Under the pieces are notes generated by a model that was not told where the DNA came from, searched no databases, and saw nothing but the letters and a program-made list of their open reading frames with translations. The translations under genes were made by a program, and so were the position numbers. 64,000 nt of DNA, from contig NZ_LXKA01000076.1 of the NCBI RefSeq assembly GCF_001645125.1, positions 99,469 through 163,468 of the forward strand. The letters run 5' to 3'. Below are positions 17,400-26,073 of this stretch, one piece after another. The DNA comes from Paraburkholderia ginsengiterrae. Its GTDB lineage: Bacteria > Pseudomonadota > Gammaproteobacteria > Burkholderiales > Burkholderiaceae. How positions within the stretch are numbered: position 1 is the first letter of the stretch; every line of letters starts with the position of its first letter.

Positions 17400-17405
17400 T
17401 ACAAT
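17400..17405 (+). promoter_or_regulatory. -10 box (TACAAT) of the LysR gene
   Basis: TACAAT 64 bases before the LysR start codon, within the divergent gap. No clear -35 is seen. Confidence 0.35.
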
Positions 17406-17440
17406 CCTAGGCGTGGCAAGGACTTAAGCAAAACGATCAA

Positions 17441-17461
17441 TTTTCACCTCTATGTGAGAAA
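17441..17461. promoter_or_regulatory. inverted repeat next to the LysR start, candidate autoregulatory operator
   Basis: TTTTCAC, six bases, GTGAGAAA: an imperfect palindrome (perfect core TCAC-N6-GTGA) ending eight bases before the LysR ATG. Its position fits autorepression or control of the divergent DUF2917 gene. Confidence 0.4.
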
Positions 17462-17468
17462 TATTGCG

Positions 17469-18437
17469 ATGGACCTCCGGCAACTCCCCGCGCTGAACGC
17501 AATCAAGGCGTTTGAAGCCGCCGCCCGCCACGAGAGCTTTTCGCGCGCCGCCGACGAACTGTTCGTCACCCACGGCGCTGTCAGCCACCAGATTCGCGCC
17601 CTCGAGGCCGAACTGGGCATATCGCTGTTCGCGCGCGACGGCAAGCGCGTGCGGCTCACCGAAACCGGCCGGCGGTACGCCTCGCATGTGCGCGCAGCGT
17701 TGATGGCGCTCGCCGACGCCACCCGGGAAATCCGCGCCGGCGACCGCGAGCGGCGTCTGGTGGTGTCGATGCTGTCGTCGTTTGCGGCGCGCTGGGTGAC
17801 ACCGCGTCTCGGCAGCTTTATCGAGGCGCATCCGCAATGGGATCTGGAACTGCTTTCTACTAACGCACTCACGGATTTCGCGCGCGATGACGTGGATGTG
17901 GCGATCCGTTTCGGCTTCGGCAAATACTCGGGGCTGCATTCGGAGCTGCTGCTGGAGGAGATTTTCTTTCCGGCCTGCTCGCCGAACTTCAATGGCGGCA
18001 AGCTGCCGCGCACGCCGGCCGATCTGGCCAAGGTCCCGCTGCTGCGTTCCGACGACGAGTTATGGCGCCCCTGGTTCGACGCCGCCGGCCTGACCGACTG
18101 GCCCGAACCGAAGCGAGGCGTGCTGTATCAGGATTCGTCGAATCTGCTGCAGGCGGCGATCGACGGCCAGGGGGTCGCGCTCACGCGCCGCTCGCTGGCC
18201 ATGCACGAAATCGCGGCGGGCCGCCTCGTGCGGCTATTCGATGTGGATGGACCGAGCCCGTGGCAGTACTACTTTATCTGCCCGCCGCAGATGCTCGAAA
18301 CCGCCCGTGTAAAGGCGTTCCGCGACTGGGTGTTCGAGGAGGTGGGACGCTTCAAACTGCTGTTCGACCAGGCTTGCGAAGCAGGTCCTGGCGCAAGCGC
18401 CGATCTGGCGGTGGACGCATTGCGCGCCACGCCGTAA
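17469..18437 (+). CDS. LysR-family transcriptional regulator (GcvA-like)
   Basis: 322 residues from the ATG at 17469, the normal LysR length; the ORF can be extended 27 codons into the promoter region. The winged helix (5-65) contains FEAAARHESFSRAADELFVTHGAVSHQIRALE, close to GcvA-type regulators. The effector-binding domain has the GcvA/AmpR-subfamily segment FARDDVDVAIRFGFG. Its target is probably the divergent DUF2917 gene and itself. The effector is unknown. Confidence 0.88.
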   Translation: MDLRQLPALNAIKAFEAAARHESFSRAADELFVTHGAVSHQIRALEAELGISLFARDGKRVRLTETGRRYASHVRAALMALADATREIRAGDRERRLVVSMLSSFAARWVTPRLGSFIEAHPQWDLELLSTNALTDFARDDVDVAIRFGFGKYSGLHSELLLEEIFFPACSPNFNGGKLPRTPADLAKVPLLRSDDELWRPWFDAAGLTDWPEPKRGVLYQDSSNLLQAAIDGQGVALTRRSLAMHEIAAGRLVRLFDVDGPSPWQYYFICPPQMLETARVKAFRDWVFEEVGRFKLLFDQACEAGPGASADLAVDALRATP

Positions 18438-18459
18438 TACCAGAGCACCTGGGGACGCG

Positions 18460-18729
18460 TTACAGCACCACTTTAACCATCGGGTGGCCGGTGAGCGCGC
18501 GATAGATATCGTCGAGTTGCTCACGGCTCGTGGCACGCACCGTGACCGTCAGGCCCGTATAGTTGCCGCCGCTGGACGGCCGGGTTTCGACGCGCGATGC
18601 GTCGACACCGTTGTCAAACTGGCGGACCACCGAGACAATCGTTTCGGCAAATTCAGGGTGCGATTTGCCCATGATCTTGATCGGGAAATCGCAGGGAAAT
18701 TCAAGCAGTGACTCGTTCACGGGATTCAT
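18460..18729 (-). CDS. ybeD: YbeD/DUF493 family protein
   Basis: An 89-residue single-domain ferredoxin-fold protein (LLEFPCDFPIKIMG, YTGLTVTVRATSREQLDDIYRALT). The family typically sits between a D-Ala-D-Ala carboxypeptidase gene and lipB, as it nearly does here. Its role is unproven. It overlaps the end of the aminotransferase gene by 29 bases, so it is probably in the same transcript. Confidence 0.88.
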   Translation of the reverse strand: MNPVNESLLEFPCDFPIKIMGKSHPEFAETIVSVVRQFDNGVDASRVETRPSSGGNYTGLTVTVRATSREQLDDIYRALTGHPMVKVVL

Positions 18730-19669
18730 TTTCTACTCCTTGCTGCGCCTCTTGCGCCTCTAGCGCTTCGTGGGCCTTGGCTCGCTGGTACGCCGAATAT
18801 AGCGCCGCGAAGACCTCGCCAGGCTTGCCCTCGCCGACCGGCTGGCCGTCGAGCTGCGTGACCGGCAGCACTTCCTTCGTGGCCGAACTGACGATGATCT
18901 CGTCCGCCGCGCGCAACTCCGCCTCGGTAATATCGCGCGCATCGAAACGGATGCCGCATTCAGCCGTCAGCTCTTCGATCAGACCGTAGCGAATCCCTTC
19001 GAGGATCTTATGGCTGCGCGGCGGCGCTGACAACACGCCGCCCTTCACCACCCATACATTCGACGAGGAACCTTCGGTCAACATGCCGTCGCGCAGCTGA
19101 ATCGTCTCGAAAGCGTCGTTCTCCGCCGCATATTGCGCCATCAGCACGTTGCCGAGCAGCGATACCGACTTGATGTCGCAATTGAGCCAGCGGCGATCTT
19201 CCGCGGTCACACACCGCACGCCGTGCGCGCGTTGCGCGGCGTCCGGCAGGTTCAGCGGCGTGACCATCACGAACACGGTCGGCTGAATGCCGGCCGGAAA
19301 CGCGTGGACGCGCTTCGCGACGCCACGCGTTACCTGAATATAGGCAATCGCGTCCTGATCGTCGCGCAAACCGCCGTCTGCCTCGTTGGCCGCCACCACC
19401 CGCTCGATCAGCGCGCGCCAGCCGGCGTCGTCGAACGGATTGGCGATGCCGATCTTGCCGACCGACCGCGCGAGCCGTGCCAGATGCTGCCTGAAGCGGA
19501 ACGCCGTACGGCGACCGCCGGCCTGCGCGTACAGCGGCGCGACTTCGTAAATGCCGTCGCCGAAAATAAAGCCGCGGTCGAGAACCGGCACGCGCGCTTC
19601 GGACAACGGCACCAGCTCGCCGTTCAGATAGACAATCGGATCGGGCAATACATCGGGAAGAGCGGTCAT
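18701..19669 (-). CDS. D-amino-acid-type (class IV) PLP aminotransferase
   Basis: 322 residues of fold-type IV aminotransferase. The PLP Lys is at 167 (CDIKSVSLLGNVL), with the conserved YLNGELVPLSEARVPVLDRGFIFGDGIYE at the start. The family covers D-alanine aminotransferase, branched-chain aminotransferase and aminodeoxychorismate lyase. The neighbour dacC and the motif pattern favour the D-alanine type, which feeds D-Glu/D-Ala to peptidoglycan. It follows dacC by 13 bases. Confidence 0.88.
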   Translation of the reverse strand: MTALPDVLPDPIVYLNGELVPLSEARVPVLDRGFIFGDGIYEVAPLYAQAGGRRTAFRFRQHLARLARSVGKIGIANPFDDAGWRALIERVVAANEADGGLRDDQDAIAYIQVTRGVAKRVHAFPAGIQPTVFVMVTPLNLPDAAQRAHGVRCVTAEDRRWLNCDIKSVSLLGNVLMAQYAAENDAFETIQLRDGMLTEGSSSNVWVVKGGVLSAPPRSHKILEGIRYGLIEELTAECGIRFDARDITEAELRAADEIIVSSATKEVLPVTQLDGQPVGEGKPGEVFAALYSAYQRAKAHEALEAQEAQQGVENESRERVTA

Positions 19670-19682
19670 CGCGGTCAGGCTC

Positions 19683-20912
19683 TTACTTCTTCTTGTTGAA
19701 CATCAGCATGAGCGAGTCCCACACGCGGCCGACCACGCCGGCTTGCGGCACGGCCTGCAAGGCGACGATCGGGAACTGCGCCAGCACCTTGCCGTCGGCC
19801 ACCAGCTTGGCCGTACCGACCTGCTGACCGTTCGCGATCGGCGCGATCAGCGGATCGATCTGCTCGATCTGCGGCTTCACCTTGTCGCCCATGCCCTTCG
19901 GCACGGTGATGTACTGGTCGCCCTTCACACCGATCTGCACCGTGTCCTGCGCACCCTTGTAGACGCGCGGCGTGCCGACCACCTGATTCGCCTTGTACAG
20001 ACGCACCGTATCGTACGCGGTGTAGCCGTAGTTCAGCATCTTCAGGCTGTCCTGCACGCGGTCGTGTTCCTTGACCTCGCCCATCATGACGGAGACGAGT
20101 CGGCGCGACCCGTCGGCCGTGCCCGGCAGCGAACGCTTCGCGCTCGCGATCAGGCAGTAGCCGGCGGCTTGCGTGTGACCGGTCTTCAGGCCGTCGACCG
20201 TCGGATCGATCCACAGCAGACGGTTGCGGTTCGGCTGCTTGATCTTGTTGTACGTGAATTCCTTGACCGAGAAGATGTTGTAGTAGTCAGGAAAGTCGCG
20301 AATCAGACGGGCCGACAGCACCGCGAGGTCGCCGGCCGTGGTGTAGTGCTGCGCATCGGGCATGCCGTTCACGTCGGCAAAATGCGTGTGCGTCATGCCG
20401 AGCTTCTGCGCTTCGGTGTTCATCATGTTGACGAACTGCGCCTCGCTGCCGCCGACCAGTTCGGCCAGCGCGATCGCCGCGTCGTTACCCGACTGGATGA
20501 TCATGCCGTACACCAGATCGTGCACGGTCACCGGCTTGTTCGCCTCGATGAACATGCGCGATTCGTCGGTGCGCACGCGGCGCACCGCTTCGCTCGGCAT
20601 CACCGTCTGGTCCATCGTGATCTTCTTCGTCTGCAGTGCTTCGAAGACGAGATACGCCGTCATCAGCTTGGTCAGCGACGCCGGCTCCACGCGCTCGTCG
20701 GGATTGCCCGAGGCGAGCACCTGGTTGCTGGTGGCGTCGACGAGCACCCACGAACGCGCGTTCACCGCCGGCGGCGGCACTTGCGCGAACGCCGTGCTGG
20801 CGACGAGCGTGGCCGGCAGCACGACGCCGAGTGTCACGGCACGGCTAAGCGAAGAAGGAACGAAGGAAGCGACGGAAGGGAATGACGTGCGGCCGGAGGT
20901 GGAGAAACGCAT
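19683..20912 (-). CDS. dacC: D-alanyl-D-alanine carboxypeptidase (penicillin-binding protein 5/6 type)
   Basis: Trims the terminal D-Ala from peptidoglycan pentapeptides in the periplasm. 409 residues from the ATG at 20912, after which a signal peptide ends at STAFA. Penicillin-binding motifs are S79-x-x-K82 (SLTK), SGN (141-143) and KTG (243-245). The PBP5 C-terminal beta domain and a basic amphipathic end (WDSLMLMFNKKK) anchor it to the membrane. The long ORF extends 114 codons further upstream into the promoter region without support. Confidence 0.95.
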   Translation of the reverse strand: MRFSTSGRTSFPSVASFVPSSLSRAVTLGVVLPATLVASTAFAQVPPPAVNARSWVLVDATSNQVLASGNPDERVEPASLTKLMTAYLVFEALQTKKITMDQTVMPSEAVRRVRTDESRMFIEANKPVTVHDLVYGMIIQSGNDAAIALAELVGGSEAQFVNMMNTEAQKLGMTHTHFADVNGMPDAQHYTTAGDLAVLSARLIRDFPDYYNIFSVKEFTYNKIKQPNRNRLLWIDPTVDGLKTGHTQAAGYCLIASAKRSLPGTADGSRRLVSVMMGEVKEHDRVQDSLKMLNYGYTAYDTVRLYKANQVVGTPRVYKGAQDTVQIGVKGDQYITVPKGMGDKVKPQIEQIDPLIAPIANGQQVGTAKLVADGKVLAQFPIVALQAVPQAGVVGRVWDSLMLMFNKKK

Positions 20913-21123
20913 AGGGTCGATTCGTGCAGAAATGTACATCGCGCGCAGGGCGCATAGTTTGGAAGAGCCGGTCGGCGAGCGTCTAACCGTAAAAAAACGG
21001 CGCGGCGCCCGTTGGACTTCCGGCCACGCGATCGGTTCACGCAGCACGCCCCGCACCCGGCACCGCTGCGCGCGCAAAACCGCTACGCGTCGCGCGAACT
21101 GCCGGATGGGCGATGCTGCGCCC

Positions 21124-21152
21124 AAAAAAGAGCGCTCATTATACGCGCGCTC
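21124..21152 (-). terminator. terminator of the leftward hydrolase gene, with an embedded TATAAT for dacC
   Basis: On the minus strand GAGCGC ... GCGCTC followed by six Ts forms a small terminator 83 bases after the hydrolase stop. The loop contains a perfect TATAAT (21138-21143), which could be the -10 box of dacC, whose start is 226 bases further on. The rest of 20913-21234 shows no gene. Confidence 0.5.
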
Positions 21153-21234
21153 CACCGCTAACTTCGCGCGAAACGCGGCGATTAATTTGCGTTTGTGCGT
21201 ACCTGTACCGCGAAAAACACATGGCGCGTGCCGC

Positions 21235-21879
21235 TCACCGCCACGCGTCCACAATGATCCGCTTCAGAACGTGCAGCTTACGATGCAGGAAATGCTCCGC
21301 CCCCGGAATCACGACAACGGGCAATTCCTGTGGCCGTGCCCAGTCGTAAACGGATTGAATGGGTACCGTCTCGTCGGTTTCACCGTGAATCACGAGCGTG
21401 TTTTCGGGCACGGGCGCCACCTCCCAACGGCTCGCCGCGGTGCCGACCAGCACCATGCGCTCGACCGCCCGACCTTCTTCGCGCAATTTCGCGGCCACAT
21501 GCGACAGCACGAACGTGCCGAACGAAAACCCGGCCAGCACGAGGGGCAGATCACTCTGACCAGCTTCAGCCCGCATGTGGTCGAGCACGGCACGCAGATC
21601 ATCGCGCTCGCCAATGCCCGCGTCGTGCTCACCTTGCGTTTGGCCGACGCCGCGAAAATTCGAACGATAAGTTACGTAGTTCAACTGCACGAGGGTGCGT
21701 GCGAGCGTCTGCGCGACCTTGTTGTCCATCGTGCCGCCGAACAGCGGATGCGGATGCGCAACGAGCGCAATGCCGCGCGGCGCGGCGCCGTTCTCGCGCA
21801 TCGCGTCGGGCAGATCCAGCGCGACCTCGATTTTGCCGACCGGGCCGTCGATCAGATACTTTTTCGTATGTACGTTCAT
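21235..21879 (-). CDS. alpha/beta hydrolase
   Basis: 214 residues with HPHPLFGGTMDNK after the first strand, the nucleophile elbow GFSFG and the catalytic His in GAEHFLHRKL. It resembles cytosolic short-chain acyl hydrolases of the alpha/beta superfamily. The substrate is unknown. Its start lies eight bases after the stop of the ferredoxin gene, so the two are likely co-transcribed. Confidence 0.85.
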   Translation of the reverse strand: MNVHTKKYLIDGPVGKIEVALDLPDAMRENGAAPRGIALVAHPHPLFGGTMDNKVAQTLARTLVQLNYVTYRSNFRGVGQTQGEHDAGIGERDDLRAVLDHMRAEAGQSDLPLVLAGFSFGTFVLSHVAAKLREEGRAVERMVLVGTAASRWEVAPVPENTLVIHGETDETVPIQSVYDWARPQELPVVVIPGAEHFLHRKLHVLKRIIVDAWR

Positions 21880-21887
21880 GGCGGCGT

Positions 21888-22211
21888 TTATTGATCGATT
21901 TTCAGACGCTCGACAATCTTGCCGTTCACGAGGTGCGAGTCGACGATTTCGTCGATGTCGCTCTCATCGACATACGTGTACCAGACGCCTTCCGGATAGA
22001 TGACAACCGTCGGACCCTGCTCGCAGCGGTCCAGACAGCCGGCCTTGTTGATGCGCACCTGGCCCGGGCCTGCAAGGCCGAGTTGCTTGACGCGCTTTTT
22101 CGCGTACTCCTGCATTTGCTGCGCGTTGCAGTTCGCGCAGCTCGGGCGCTCGGCGCCGGGTTCACGCTGATTGAGGCAGAAGAAAACGTGGTGCTTGTAG
22201 AAAGAGTCCAT
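21888..22211 (-). CDS. thioredoxin-like [2Fe-2S] ferredoxin
   Basis: 107 residues from the ATG at 22211. The four cluster cysteines are spread as in Shethna-type thioredoxin-fold ferredoxins: C in VFFCLNQ, C in SCANC, then CLDRC. The domain end is GPTVVIYPEGVWYTYVDESDIDEIVDSHL. A small electron carrier of unknown partner. The ORF extends 16 codons upstream without a ribosome site. Confidence 0.9.
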   Translation of the reverse strand: MDSFYKHHVFFCLNQREPGAERPSCANCNAQQMQEYAKKRVKQLGLAGPGQVRINKAGCLDRCEQGPTVVIYPEGVWYTYVDESDIDEIVDSHLVNGKIVERLKIDQ

Positions 22212-22373
22212 GGTATGCGGAGGCGAGACAGTGAGTGTGTGGAATGGCGCAGCAAGCACAAGCGGTACGCGCCTGTTGTGCGAACGATTATAGCGAGCAG
22301 GGCTGGCAGTCGCTGACGCCGCGCGCGCCGCACGCGTGGATCAGGCGTGCTTCATGTACGCTTCAGGCACAGT

Positions 22374-23531
22374 TCAGGCACGCTTCGCGCGCCGCTTAAG
22401 CCACGCCTGTTCGACCACATACGCCAGCCACACCAGCGCCGCGTACGGCCAGATCCACGCGAGCCAGTGCGCGAGACCGTTGAAGTGCAGATAACGCCCT
22501 TGCCGCCAGTCGGCAAGCACGACATCGAAATACGGATTCACCGGCAGCAGATTGACGAACACGAGTGCAACCACCAGCGCGCCGCCCGCCAACGCCGCCC
22601 GCAAGCGGCGCCGCAAGGGCAGCGCGAGCAGCGCGGCGGCGGTGCCGGCTATGAGTCCTGCGAGCGCGCCGGGCGTCGCCCAGTCGAATGCGAGACCGGA
22701 TTGCGACTGCAGAAACGTCGCCCCCGCTTTGACGCACAGGGTCGCGACAATAAACAGGAGCAGCAGGCGCACGCGCGGCGCGTGACGGCGCACCGACAAC
22801 GACGCCAGCACGAGCGCGGCGAACAGGTTGAGCGTGGTGATCACCGCTTCCCATCTATCGTCGGGCAACCAGGCGGCAGCGAGCGCCGGCCATGTGCCGA
22901 CATGCCAGCCCTGTGGAGTCCACGCGAGCAACGCCTCCTGCGTCGTCGAATCGAAATGCAGCCATAACTCGCGCGGCCAGTTGCCGAGTCCGAACAGGCG
23001 CGGCGCCGGGTACATGGTCGCGAACGGCCACGCGCCGATGAGACACGCGAGCGCCGCGCGATCGCGCTCGAACCACACGAGCCGCAGACGCCGCAGCAAG
23101 CCGCGGTCGAGCAGCGCGCCGGTGGCGGGCGACATGATCGCCGCGCCGAGCAGCGCGCCGAGTGTATTGGCGGCGAGATCGAGGTTGGAGGCGACGCGTG
23201 TCGGCAGATAGGTTTGCACGGCCTCCATCGTGCCCGACAGCAGTGCGCCCAGCACGAAGGCCAACGCGACCGCCGGCGTGCCGCGCCAGCGCGGATAGAC
23301 CGCGAGCACCATCAGCGCGCCGAACGGCATGTAGCCGAGCACATTCGTGACCACGTCGAACGCGGTCAGATATTGCGGCATGGGATCGAACAGATACGCG
23401 AAAGGCGCGAGGCCGAGCGAACGCCAGCCCGAAAACGGATACCACGAACCGTAGACAATCAACGCCGAATACAGCACCAGCGCCTGCCGGGCGAGCGCCG
23501 ACGGACGGTGCAGCCAAAGTTTTTCGCTCAT
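22374..23531 (-). CDS. VanZ-like polytopic membrane protein
   Basis: 385 residues from the ATG at 23531, with about ten hydrophobic segments. The VanZ-like signature sits in the first part: SGWRSLGLAPFAYLFDPMP, FDVVTNVLGYMPFGAL, SGTMEAVQTYLPTRVASNLDLAANTLGALLG. The function of VanZ-like proteins outside teicoplanin resistance is unclear. It lies 31 bases after the lipoprotein of the Mce transporter, so it may share its transcript. Confidence 0.85.
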   Translation of the reverse strand: MSEKLWLHRPSALARQALVLYSALIVYGSWYPFSGWRSLGLAPFAYLFDPMPQYLTAFDVVTNVLGYMPFGALMVLAVYPRWRGTPAVALAFVLGALLSGTMEAVQTYLPTRVASNLDLAANTLGALLGAAIMSPATGALLDRGLLRRLRLVWFERDRAALACLIGAWPFATMYPAPRLFGLGNWPRELWLHFDSTTQEALLAWTPQGWHVGTWPALAAAWLPDDRWEAVITTLNLFAALVLASLSVRRHAPRVRLLLLFIVATLCVKAGATFLQSQSGLAFDWATPGALAGLIAGTAAALLALPLRRRLRAALAGGALVVALVFVNLLPVNPYFDVVLADWRQGRYLHFNGLAHWLAWIWPYAALVWLAYVVEQAWLKRRAKRA

Positions 23532-23562
23532 GCAGCGCCCCGTTGCGTGCGCTGCAAGCCGG

Positions 23563-24189
23563 TCATTGCGCGGCGACCAGCGCCTGCACGCCGAGCCACG
23601 CGACGATCTGCGCGACCAGATCGTCGCTGGCGGTGGCGAGCGCCTGCGCGCCGCCGGCGGCATCCGCCGAACTGGACGGCGCGCGCGCGATAAACGTGCG
23701 CTGGCCGATCACCTTGCCGCTCTGCGTGAGCGTGGCGCGCGCGGTGATCGCGCCGTGACTTTCGGACTGACTGTCGAAGACCTGTTCGAACTCGCTCAGA
23801 TCGACCTTCAGCATCGGCGCGCTCACGCCGTCGGCTCCCGTGAGCACGGTGCCGCGCGAACTGAGCGCGCCGCGCAGGCGCTGGGTCAGCAACTGCGACG
23901 GCGCCATGATCCAGTGGCTATTCGCGTAAGCCGCTGTTTGCTGCGCGTCGGCGTAGCTGAGCCGGTACCGCAGTTTGTCGGACTCCAACACGTCGGGCGC
24001 GCTCACGTCGAGCACCTTCACCGCCGGCATCGCGCCGGCGGACGCTGCCGGTTTCGGCGGCCCGAAGTCGTAGCGGATGTCCGAGAGCGCCGCGGGCGTG
24101 CCCGCGCAGCCCGCGGCCAGCATGCCGAACGCGAGCAGCACCGCGAGAGCGGCGCTGGAGGACAACAATCGGTGAATCGAGCGTGACAT
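23563..24189 (-). CDS. ABC-type transport auxiliary lipoprotein (PqiC/Mce partner)
   Basis: 208 residues from the ATG at 24189. The lipoprotein signal ends at LAAGC, so the Cys is lipidated. The rest is the ABC-trans-aux domain (VKVLDVSAPDVLESDKLRYRLSYADAQQTAAYANSHWIM), related to PqiC. These lipoproteins sit in the outer or inner membrane and complete Mce-type lipid transport lines. It is the fourth gene after the permease, ATPase and MlaD-domain genes. Confidence 0.9.
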   Translation of the reverse strand: MSRSIHRLLSSSAALAVLLAFGMLAAGCAGTPAALSDIRYDFGPPKPAASAGAMPAVKVLDVSAPDVLESDKLRYRLSYADAQQTAAYANSHWIMAPSQLLTQRLRGALSSRGTVLTGADGVSAPMLKVDLSEFEQVFDSQSESHGAITARATLTQSGKVIGQRTFIARAPSSSADAAGGAQALATASDDLVAQIVAWLGVQALVAAQ

Positions 24190-24218
24190 GACAATCTTCC
24201 TTTCTTCAAACCTTCCAG

Positions 24219-25178
24219 TCATCGGGCAGCGGCGGCGGGCCACCTGAAGCCGGGCTCGCCTGGGCCGGGCGCCGCACCCGGCGCGCCGAACAGCACGCTG
24301 CGCGGATTGGTGCTGAACGTGTCGGCGGCACGATCCACCGAGCGAGCCGCGGAGCGCACGTCTTCAGCCAGCGAGTTGACGCGCGGCAAGGTGTCGTAGC
24401 CCACCTTCGACGACAGTTCCTGCAATGAGCCATTCATCGTCGTCAGCGCGTCGCCGGCCTGCTGCGCCGCCGTGCCGACCTTGTTCAGGTTGGTCTCGAA
24501 CGGACCGTCCGGGCGGCTCAGCCCGGTGATCAGCTGATTGGTCGACGCGAGCGTGCGATCCAGCTGGTCGATCGTGCCGGGCAGCTTGCCGACGGCCGGC
24601 CCCAACTGCTGGGTCAGCGTGGCAACGCCGTCCGCCGCCTTCTGGAGACTCGTCGCGGTGCTTTGCAATTGCGCAGCCATTTCCGGCGACAACAGATTGT
24701 CGACGTCGTCCGCGACTTTCTCGAGTTTGCTCAGCAGCACTTCGCCACGCCGCTGCAGCTGATCGAGCAGGCCGGGACGCATCGGCAACTGCGCGACGTT
24801 TTTCGCCGACGACGGCAGCGGCGACAGATCGCGCCCGTTGTCGTCGAGCTGGATGAAGGCAATACCCGTCACCCCCTGGAACCCCAGGCTGCCGAAAGTC
24901 GAACGGGTGATCGGCGCGTGCGTGTCGACGAGGATGCGGATCAGAATCTGCCCCGGGTGACTCGGGTCGAATTTGATCGACTGCACCTTGCCGACGTCGA
25001 GCCCGCGATAACGCACCGCCGCGTCGGTATAAAGCCCCGTCACGTTGGTGCGCGCAATCAGGTCGTAAGGCACCCGCACGGAACGGTCGACGTTGAACAG
25101 AAAAGCCGCCATTGCGATGGCAGCCAGCAAGACCACTGTGAAGAGCCCGGCCCAGAAAGCATGTGATTTATTTTCCAT
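24219..25178 (-). CDS. MlaD/Mce-domain lipid transport protein
   Basis: 319 residues from the ATG at 25178: one N-terminal membrane anchor (FWAGLFTVVLLAAIAMAAFLF), then the MCE domain (about 40-120: YRGLDVGKVQSIKFDP, GITGIAFIQL-like core), then a long helical stretch with heptad character (about 145-290) and a Pro-rich tail. It should form the periplasmic lipid-binding ring fed by the MlaE/MlaF pair. Single MCE domain with a long helical tail is typical of Burkholderia transporters of this type. Confidence 0.9.
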   Translation of the reverse strand: MENKSHAFWAGLFTVVLLAAIAMAAFLFNVDRSVRVPYDLIARTNVTGLYTDAAVRYRGLDVGKVQSIKFDPSHPGQILIRILVDTHAPITRSTFGSLGFQGVTGIAFIQLDDNGRDLSPLPSSAKNVAQLPMRPGLLDQLQRRGEVLLSKLEKVADDVDNLLSPEMAAQLQSTATSLQKAADGVATLTQQLGPAVGKLPGTIDQLDRTLASTNQLITGLSRPDGPFETNLNKVGTAAQQAGDALTTMNGSLQELSSKVGYDTLPRVNSLAEDVRSAARSVDRAADTFSTNPRSVLFGAPGAAPGPGEPGFRWPAAAAR

Positions 25179-25194
25179 TGTCAGGTTCCCTGGT

Positions 25195-26073
25195 TCACAG
25201 CGGCAGTTCGGACGACGCCGGCTCGAGCGCCGCGCGCGGCAGCTTCGCGCGGCGCTCCGGCGGCAGCGCCTGTAACGCGCGGCGCCCGCGCAGGCCGAGG
25301 AAATATTCGCGAATGAAAGGATGATCGACCGCCGCGGCCTCCTCGACCGGCGCAGCAACCAGCACCTTGCGGTCCGCCAGCACGGCGACGCGGGTGGACA
25401 GCGCGACCATCGTGTCGAGATCGTGAGTGACCATCACGACCGTCAGCCCGAGCGCGCGATGCAGCGCCGAGATCAGTTCGACGAACTCATCGGACGCCTG
25501 CGGATCGAGCCCGGCGGTCGGTTCGTCGAGGAACAGCAATTCGGGCTCGAGCGCAATCGCGCGGGCAATGCCCACACGTTTGATCATTCCGCCCGACAAG
25601 GCCGACGGCATCTTCAACGCATGCTTGCAAGGCAGCCCAACCATCTCGAGCTTGAGCATCACGATGTCGCGCAACAGGTCTTCGGGCACCTTGCCGAGTT
25701 CGCGCACTGGCTGCGCGACGTTGTCGAACACCGAGAGCGAGGAGAACAGCGCGCCGCGCTGAAACAGCATGCCGGAGCGGCTGCGCATCAGCAGCGCGGT
25801 TTCCGGTGAGATGGTCGCGAGATTCTCGCCGAACAGCTTGATGGTGCCGGACGACGGACGCTCGAGACCGAGGATCTGCCTCACGAGGGTGGTCTTGCCG
25901 GAGCCCGAGCCGCCGACGATCGACATGATCTCGCCGCGCCGCACCTCGAAATTCAGATGCTGATGCACGATGTTGCGGCCGTAGCGCTTGGTCACGTCGA
26001 TCACCTCGATCACCGGTTCGGCGATCGACGGCATCGGCTGGCCGCGCACGGCCTGAGTGAGTGGCGCGATCAT
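25195..26073 (-). CDS. MlaF-type ABC ATPase
   Basis: 292 residues from the ATG at 26073, which overlaps the permease stop by four bases (ATGA). Walker A is GGSGSGKT (54-61), the signature LSGGMIKRVGIARAI, Walker B LLFLDEPTAGLDP, and the H-loop MVTHDLD. It drives Mce/Mla-type phospholipid movement between the membranes. Confidence 0.92.
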   Translation of the reverse strand: MIAPLTQAVRGQPMPSIAEPVIEVIDVTKRYGRNIVHQHLNFEVRRGEIMSIVGGSGSGKTTLVRQILGLERPSSGTIKLFGENLATISPETALLMRSRSGMLFQRGALFSSLSVFDNVAQPVRELGKVPEDLLRDIVMLKLEMVGLPCKHALKMPSALSGGMIKRVGIARAIALEPELLFLDEPTAGLDPQASDEFVELISALHRALGLTVVMVTHDLDTMVALSTRVAVLADRKVLVAAPVEEAAAVDHPFIREYFLGLRGRRALQALPPERRAKLPRAALEPASSELPL

